This document shows positions 60,295 through 64,000 of a DNA stretch of 64,000 nt, in pieces. How positions within the stretch are numbered: the first letter of the stretch is position 1; each line of letters opens with the position of its first letter. The notes beneath the pieces are model-generated. The model was not told where the DNA came from, made no database searches, and saw nothing but the letters and a program-made list of their open reading frames with translations. The DNA comes from Betaproteobacteria bacterium Ga0077526 (GTDB taxonomy: Bacteria; Pseudomonadota; Gammaproteobacteria; Burkholderiales; Ga0077523), in contig LNDV01000015.1 of the NCBI GenBank assembly GCA_001464765.1, positions 123,599 to 187,598 of the forward strand, written 5' to 3'. A program made the translations under genes and the position numbers.

Positions 60295-60318
60295 CCGCCG
60301 GGATCACGGCCCCGGCGG
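60295..60318. terminator. Possible hairpin between convergent genes
   Basis: CCGCCGGG (60295-60302) and CCCGGCGG (60311-60318), an 8-bp stem with an 8-base loop between the phytase-like and GST stops. It overlaps the last codons of the GST gene and has no T-tract. Confidence 0.35.
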
Positions 60319-60918
60319 AATCGTCGTCTGGAACGATGGCCGTTCGTGCACGCGGTCGAACAGCCCCGCCAGGTTCGGGTGGCGGTCGCGCCAGGGGAAC
60401 TCCTTCAGGCGCACGCTGAGATGGCCCAGGGTGCAGACGACGGCGATGTCCGCGAGCGAGAACTCGCTGCCGAAGCACCACGTGCGTTCGCCCAGTTCCG
60501 CGGACATCTCCGCGAGGCTCCGGTCGATCTTCGCGGACTGCCAGGCGATCCAGTCGGGGCTGATGTATTGCGGGTTGCTGCGGCGCCGCTCGAACACGAT
60601 CTGCGCCTGGGCGTCGCTGCAGCCGTCGGCCAGAGCCTCCCACCGCTTGACCTCGATCCGGGCGACGTCGTCGGTGGGTGTGAAGCGGTTCTTCGGTGGG
60701 AAGGTCTCGAGGTACTCGACGATCACGCGGGAGTCGAACAGCGTCCGCCCGGTGTCGGTGACCAGCACGGGGATCTTCCCCAACGGGTTGAATTCCGGCA
60801 CCCGGGTGTTCGGCACCATCGGCAATTCTTCCATCCATTCATAGGGCAGCGACTTCTCGATGAGGAGGATGCGCGCCTTTCGAGCAAACGGGCTGTTGGG
60901 AGATCCGACGAGTTTCAT
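60304..60918 (-). CDS. Glutathione S-transferase
   Basis: A 204-residue GST. The thioredoxin-like N-terminus reads MKLVGSPNSPFARKARILLI with the catalytic Ser in SPFARK, FNPLGKIPVLVTDTGRTLFD with the cis-Pro, and the DSRVIVEYL glutathione contact. The helical C-terminal domain contains FSLADIAVVCTLGHLSVRL with the capping Asp. Closest by pattern to YibF-like enzymes. The ATG at 60918 is chosen by family start. Confidence 0.9.
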   Translation of the reverse strand: MKLVGSPNSPFARKARILLIEKSLPYEWMEELPMVPNTRVPEFNPLGKIPVLVTDTGRTLFDSRVIVEYLETFPPKNRFTPTDDVARIEVKRWEALADGCSDAQAQIVFERRRSNPQYISPDWIAWQSAKIDRSLAEMSAELGERTWCFGSEFSLADIAVVCTLGHLSVRLKEFPWRDRHPNLAGLFDRVHERPSFQTTIPPGP

Positions 60919-61146
60919 GGGTTGGGCGCCGCGAGGGAGAAGGGATCGTCGGATCGTACGGGTTCGACGCGTGCCCGTCATGTCCTGCGCCCGTGGAGGA
61001 CGCGACGCGTCGATCCTCCTTACACGAGGCTCGTCGCGAGCGTCGCCACTTTTAGGGAAGCCCTGCAACCACGGGAAACACGGTTTCCTGGCATGAATCG
61101 TGGAGTCTTCTGCGCGGGATTTTTCCCGCGACTCCCCCACTACAAG

Positions 61147-62016
61147 ATGAAGCCAGAGAGACTCTTTCGCGCCCTTGCCGGCGCTTGCGTTTGGTCGGTG
61201 GCCGTGACTGCCTCCGCCCTTGATGTCACCTACAGCGATTTCGCGGATGTGTCCGCGCTCCAGTTAAACGACCGCGCCGCGACGGTCGGCAACGCCGTCA
61301 CCGACGATCAGGGGCGCAAGGTGCTCCGCCTGACTGACAGCTACAGCCAGAAGGGCTCCGCGTTCCTCACGACGCCGGTCTCTCTCGACAACGACCTCTC
61401 GTTCAGCACCTACTTCCAGTTCCGCATGACCCAGGGCGAAGGGTTCTACGAGTCCGGTGAGTTTCCGACCAAGGGCGCCGACGGCATCGTGTTCGTGGTC
61501 AACCCGACCAACGACACCACCGGGACGCTCGGCGAGGGGCTGGGCTACCGCGGGTTCTGGTTTGGTGCCGGCGTTGAGTTCGACACCTTCAACAACGGCA
61601 CCCACGTCGACGCGAGCGGCAACCACGTCGGGATCGACCTCGATGGTTCCGTGAACTCGGTCGTGGCCCGCGCGGTGACGCCCCTGTTCAACAACGGGCA
61701 GGTCTGGAGCGCCTGGGTGGACTACGACGGCGAGACCGACATGCTGGAAGTGCGCGTCGCCCAGGGCGAGTCCGTTGCACGGCCGGACGAAGCGTTCATC
61801 AGCTACGTCGTCGACCTGCACGCCAAGGCGCAGGGCGACCCCGTGTACTTCGGCTTCACGGCGAGCACCGGATCGCTGCGCAACCACCAGGACATCCTGC
61901 GCTGGGAAGTGCAGACCGTCGCGGCGCCCGTACCCGAGCCCGAATCCGTTGCGCTGCTCGGACTCGGTGCGCTCATCCTCGCGGCACGCGCCCGCCGCGC
62001 TGCCCGCCAGGCCTGA
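61147..62016 (+). CDS. L-type-lectin-like secreted protein with PEP-CTERM tail
   Basis: A 289-residue precursor with a signal peptide ending near TASA. The domain fits legume-lectin-like sandwiches: KGSAFLTTPVSLDNDLSFST, FPTKGADGIVFVVNPTNDTT, AGVEFDTFNNG and NHVGIDLDGSVNSVVARAVT. The FDTF and NHVGIDLDG strands are typical and the Asp/Asn residues could bind Ca. The tail VPEPESVALLGLGALILAAR with a basic end is a PEP-CTERM signal. Probably a surface or matrix carbohydrate-binding protein. Confidence 0.87.
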   Translation: MKPERLFRALAGACVWSVAVTASALDVTYSDFADVSALQLNDRAATVGNAVTDDQGRKVLRLTDSYSQKGSAFLTTPVSLDNDLSFSTYFQFRMTQGEGFYESGEFPTKGADGIVFVVNPTNDTTGTLGEGLGYRGFWFGAGVEFDTFNNGTHVDASGNHVGIDLDGSVNSVVARAVTPLFNNGQVWSAWVDYDGETDMLEVRVAQGESVARPDEAFISYVVDLHAKAQGDPVYFGFTASTGSLRNHQDILRWEVQTVAAPVPEPESVALLGLGALILAARARRAARQA

Positions 62017-62033
62017 GTCGATCTCGTCAGAAG

Positions 62034-62066
62034 CTCTCCGCGCAGTCGCGCTGACTGCGCGGAGAG
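62034..62066. terminator. Strong hairpin between convergent PEP-CTERM genes
   Basis: Perfect 14-bp stem CTCTCCGCGCAGTC (62034-62047) and GACTGCGCGGAGAG (62053-62066), loop GCGCT, midway between stops at 62016 and 62104. No T-run, so it may act as a bidirectional barrier or 3'-end stabiliser. Confidence 0.7.
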
Positions 62067-62103
62067 GCGCATGTTCCGGCTTGACCGGTGACGGGCCGGA
62101 CGA

Positions 62104-63063
62104 TCAAACCCGCACGGCCCGCCGTTGCCGGGATCTTGCCGCCGTTGTCAGGGCGAGCAGTCCCAGGCCGAACAGCGCGTAGGTCGAAGGCTCCGGGACC
62201 GGCGCCGCAGGCAGGGTGAGACCTTCCATCGTGAACTGTGGCGGCGTGCCCTCCAGCGAGAACGGATCCTTGACCTCGACGACGGCTGCGGTGGCGTAGT
62301 TGCTCTCGATGCGCAGGTTCGTGTTCGAGTAGTACGCGATTGCGAATCGTTCGCCCGGCTGCAGCAGACCAAAGTCGAGGGTGCCGAAGAACGCGTCGCG
62401 CTCCACCGCGGCGATGTGCCGCATCTCCACCCACTCGTCGACGGTGCTGCGCGTCGGCGTGCCGATCCCCTGAGTGTCCGTGATGCTGGAGGCGAAGGTG
62501 TAACCGTTGAGGTGGCCGATGTTGTCGCGGAACCCCCAGACGGCGTCCTGCTCGTCGGGGATGACGCCAGTGGCCGGATTCATCGCGGTGGCGATGTAGG
62601 CCTCCACGTCCATGTCGACATCCCGAATGCCGTAGTGCGGATCGATCCGGGCACGGCTGCCCAGGAAACTGAAGTTGAGCACCATCGGCGTGTCCGGCGT
62701 GTTCGTTTCGAGCAGCATGTAGAACAGCGTCCCGGACCACATCTCCGAGGATGTGGGGGTCCAGCCGTGATTCGCGATCGCCTGGGAATGGAACCAGCCG
62801 GTCTTGGTCTGGGTGGCGGCCGCGTTGCCGATGACGGTCTGCTCCAGCGCGTTGGGGCCGGTAGTGGCGTCCACCTGCGCGGTCAGCGCCCAGGGCACGC
62901 CGAGAGGCACGTCACTGCTCTTGAGGACTTCCACTCCCTGGCCACCCTGCGGTGCCCGGGCTAGCGCGCGCGCTTCGAAATCCACGATCTGCAGTTCGGC
63001 TTGGGCGCTTCCGGCCGCGGTTGCGGCCAGGAGGGCCATTGCTCCCAGCAGTGGACGATTCAT
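62104..63063 (-). CDS. Secreted PEP-CTERM protein, unknown domain
   Basis: A 319-residue precursor with a signal peptide (LLGAMALLAATAAGSAQAEL). The body is rich in Asn/Thr strands (WSGTLFYMLLETNTPDTPMV, GIRDVDMDVEAYIATAMNPA, FGLLQPGERFAIAYYSNTNL) with no domain I recognise; it looks like an extracellular beta-sandwich. The end VPEPSTYALFGLGLLALTTA plus Arg residues is a clear exosortase signal. An AAGGAG site precedes the ATG at 63063. Confidence 0.8.
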   Translation of the reverse strand: MNRPLLGAMALLAATAAGSAQAELQIVDFEARALARAPQGGQGVEVLKSSDVPLGVPWALTAQVDATTGPNALEQTVIGNAAATQTKTGWFHSQAIANHGWTPTSSEMWSGTLFYMLLETNTPDTPMVLNFSFLGSRARIDPHYGIRDVDMDVEAYIATAMNPATGVIPDEQDAVWGFRDNIGHLNGYTFASSITDTQGIGTPTRSTVDEWVEMRHIAAVERDAFFGTLDFGLLQPGERFAIAYYSNTNLRIESNYATAAVVEVKDPFSLEGTPPQFTMEGLTLPAAPVPEPSTYALFGLGLLALTTAARSRQRRAVRV

Positions 63064-63234
63064 GGGGCGTTCTCCTTGGCTGTTGTTGTCTGTCGCAAAC
63101 CTCACGGCATGTGAGGTTGTGCGAAGACTATCCGCGGGGAGACGCCCTGATTATCTGCAGGGACGCATACATCGGAGGTCGGTAGACGGGGGCGCGCCGA
63201 TGGCAGACCCCCGACCGACGGATCAGACCGGGCG

Positions 63235-63723
63235 TCAGAAGCCCGTGGCTGCGAGCCAGCCGCCCACCTTGCCGTCCCAGATTTCGCGGACCAGCACGAT
63301 GGGGGCGATGCACTGCGCCGGCATCTTGAGCTTCGTCTCGATGTCGGCGTTGCCGTTCTTGCTGAGCGGGAAGCGCTCGCTCTCTGCCACGACGGAAGCC
63401 TTGGAGCCGCCGCAGACGAGGCTGACGACGACCTGGGTGACGCCGTCTGCCGTGCCATTGAACTCGCCGGTCGACGGGTCGTCGAGCACGAGGCCCTTCA
63501 CTTCCACCTCGATCTCGCCGTCGCGGTCGAGTTCCACTTCGCCGGAGCGGATCTTCCAGATCTTGCCGCAGGAGCCGACGCCACCGATGCTGGTGCCGTC
63601 CGACGGACATGCGCGGAGCTTGGCTTCCAGCAGGTTGTCATCGGCGCTGGCGGTGCCGGTCAGCGAAAGGCCAGCCGCCAGGATGGCAGCGGCGGCCATG
63701 GTCTTCAGAGGAAACTGGTTCAT
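63235..63723 (-). CDS. Secreted protein of unknown function
   Basis: A 162-residue precursor with a signal peptide (MAAAAILAAGLSLTGTASAD). The mature part has four cysteines (RACPSDGTSIGGVGSCGKIW, SLVCGG, PAQCIAP), probably two disulfides, and strands such as IEVEVKGLVLDDPSTGEFNG and GVTQVVVSLVCGG. No PEP-CTERM tail and no recognised family. Related short proteins occur next to surface-protein genes in betaproteobacteria. It lies 170 bp upstream of the PEP-CTERM gene on the same strand. Confidence 0.7.
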   Translation of the reverse strand: MNQFPLKTMAAAAILAAGLSLTGTASADDNLLEAKLRACPSDGTSIGGVGSCGKIWKIRSGEVELDRDGEIEVEVKGLVLDDPSTGEFNGTADGVTQVVVSLVCGGSKASVVAESERFPLSKNGNADIETKLKMPAQCIAPIVLVREIWDGKVGGWLAATGF

Positions 63724-64000
63724 TCTGCGTTCTCCGTTGTCTTGAGTCTTGTTGACGAATCGGCACGATCTGTCTGCGCACCGAAGGAAAGCTTGAACCG
63801 AAGGCAGCGGGTGGGCAATCGCCAGTTTTGCTACGCCGAAAGGGGGTGGTGAATCGGTCCCCGGAGTCGGCGCGGGGCGCCTCGTCCGGGCTACGGGGGT
63901 GGGCGTAGCCCAATGGGATGGACTCCTCCCCCCTGAGCGGCATCGAGTGCCAGACTGGGAGGCGTTGAACTTCCGGTCAAACGAGAGAGGAGGAGTCCGA
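63724..64000. other. Window-edge intergenic region
   Basis: No gene is seen in 277 bases. A small hairpin GGGCTAC...GTAGCCC lies near 63888-63911, and GAGAGGAGGAG near 63987-63997 looks like a ribosome site for a + strand gene starting beyond the window. Confidence 0.4.

Overview
The window looks like a chromosomal segment of a GC-rich betaproteobacterium. Support comes from four proteins with PEP-CTERM sorting tails, a phasin with PhaR-like boxes (polyhydroxyalkanoate storage), GluQ, HugZ/DUF2470 and DUF2069 genes, and Tat-type signals. No rRNA, tRNA or CRISPR array was seen. All names rest on reading motifs by eye; no database search was run.

Layout. (1) 1-1.5 kb: the end of a secreted protein with dockerin-like calcium repeats and a PfkB sugar kinase. 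(2) 1.6-15.6 kb is an accessory region. It holds a 5'-truncated IS91-type transposase, a lower-GC two-gene cassette matching the PARIS anti-phage system (AAA ATPase plus DUF4435), an MNT/HEPN toxin-antitoxin pair with a striking double operator, a NERD-helicase coupled to a ribbon-helix-helix protein, a phd-vapC pair whose toxin is frameshifted, and a vapBC pair whose toxin has an amber stop. Four clusters of a two-hairpin REP-like repeat are scattered among them (8.3, 12.2, 13.6 and 15.4-15.6 kb). (3) 15.6-19.8 kb, minus strand: a RuBisCO-like protein, an OiaK-type kinase, an ApnO-type dehydrogenase and an unknown small protein, which together look like a D-apionate (branched sugar acid) catabolic operon. 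(4) 20-25 kb: small metabolic genes, including a chimera of an AbrB antitoxin head with half of a DUF1428 protein. (5) 25.2-34.5 kb, minus strand: a complete branched-chain-amino-acid-type ABC importer whose LivM permease carries a dimethylformamidase small-subunit domain as its C-terminus, followed two bases later by the dimethylformamidase large subunit and then a flavin amine oxidase. Uptake and hydrolysis of an amide are thus physically linked. (6) 34.8-53.3 kb: mostly housekeeping and envelope genes (Usp, catalase-like protein, FAD oxidase, beta-barrel-like proteins, M13 peptidase, ECF sigma/anti-sigma, an HDOD-REC-GGDEF regulator, phasin, a tight gluQ/DUF2069/hugZ/wrbA cluster). (7) 53.4-64 kb: YihY transporter, a large NTPase-BTAD regulator, GST and a set of secreted PEP-CTERM proteins.

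The most novel point is the permease-amidohydrolase fusion at 29.3-30.8 kb. The accessory region is best read as a defence/toxin-antitoxin island with decaying modules spaced by REP-like repeats.
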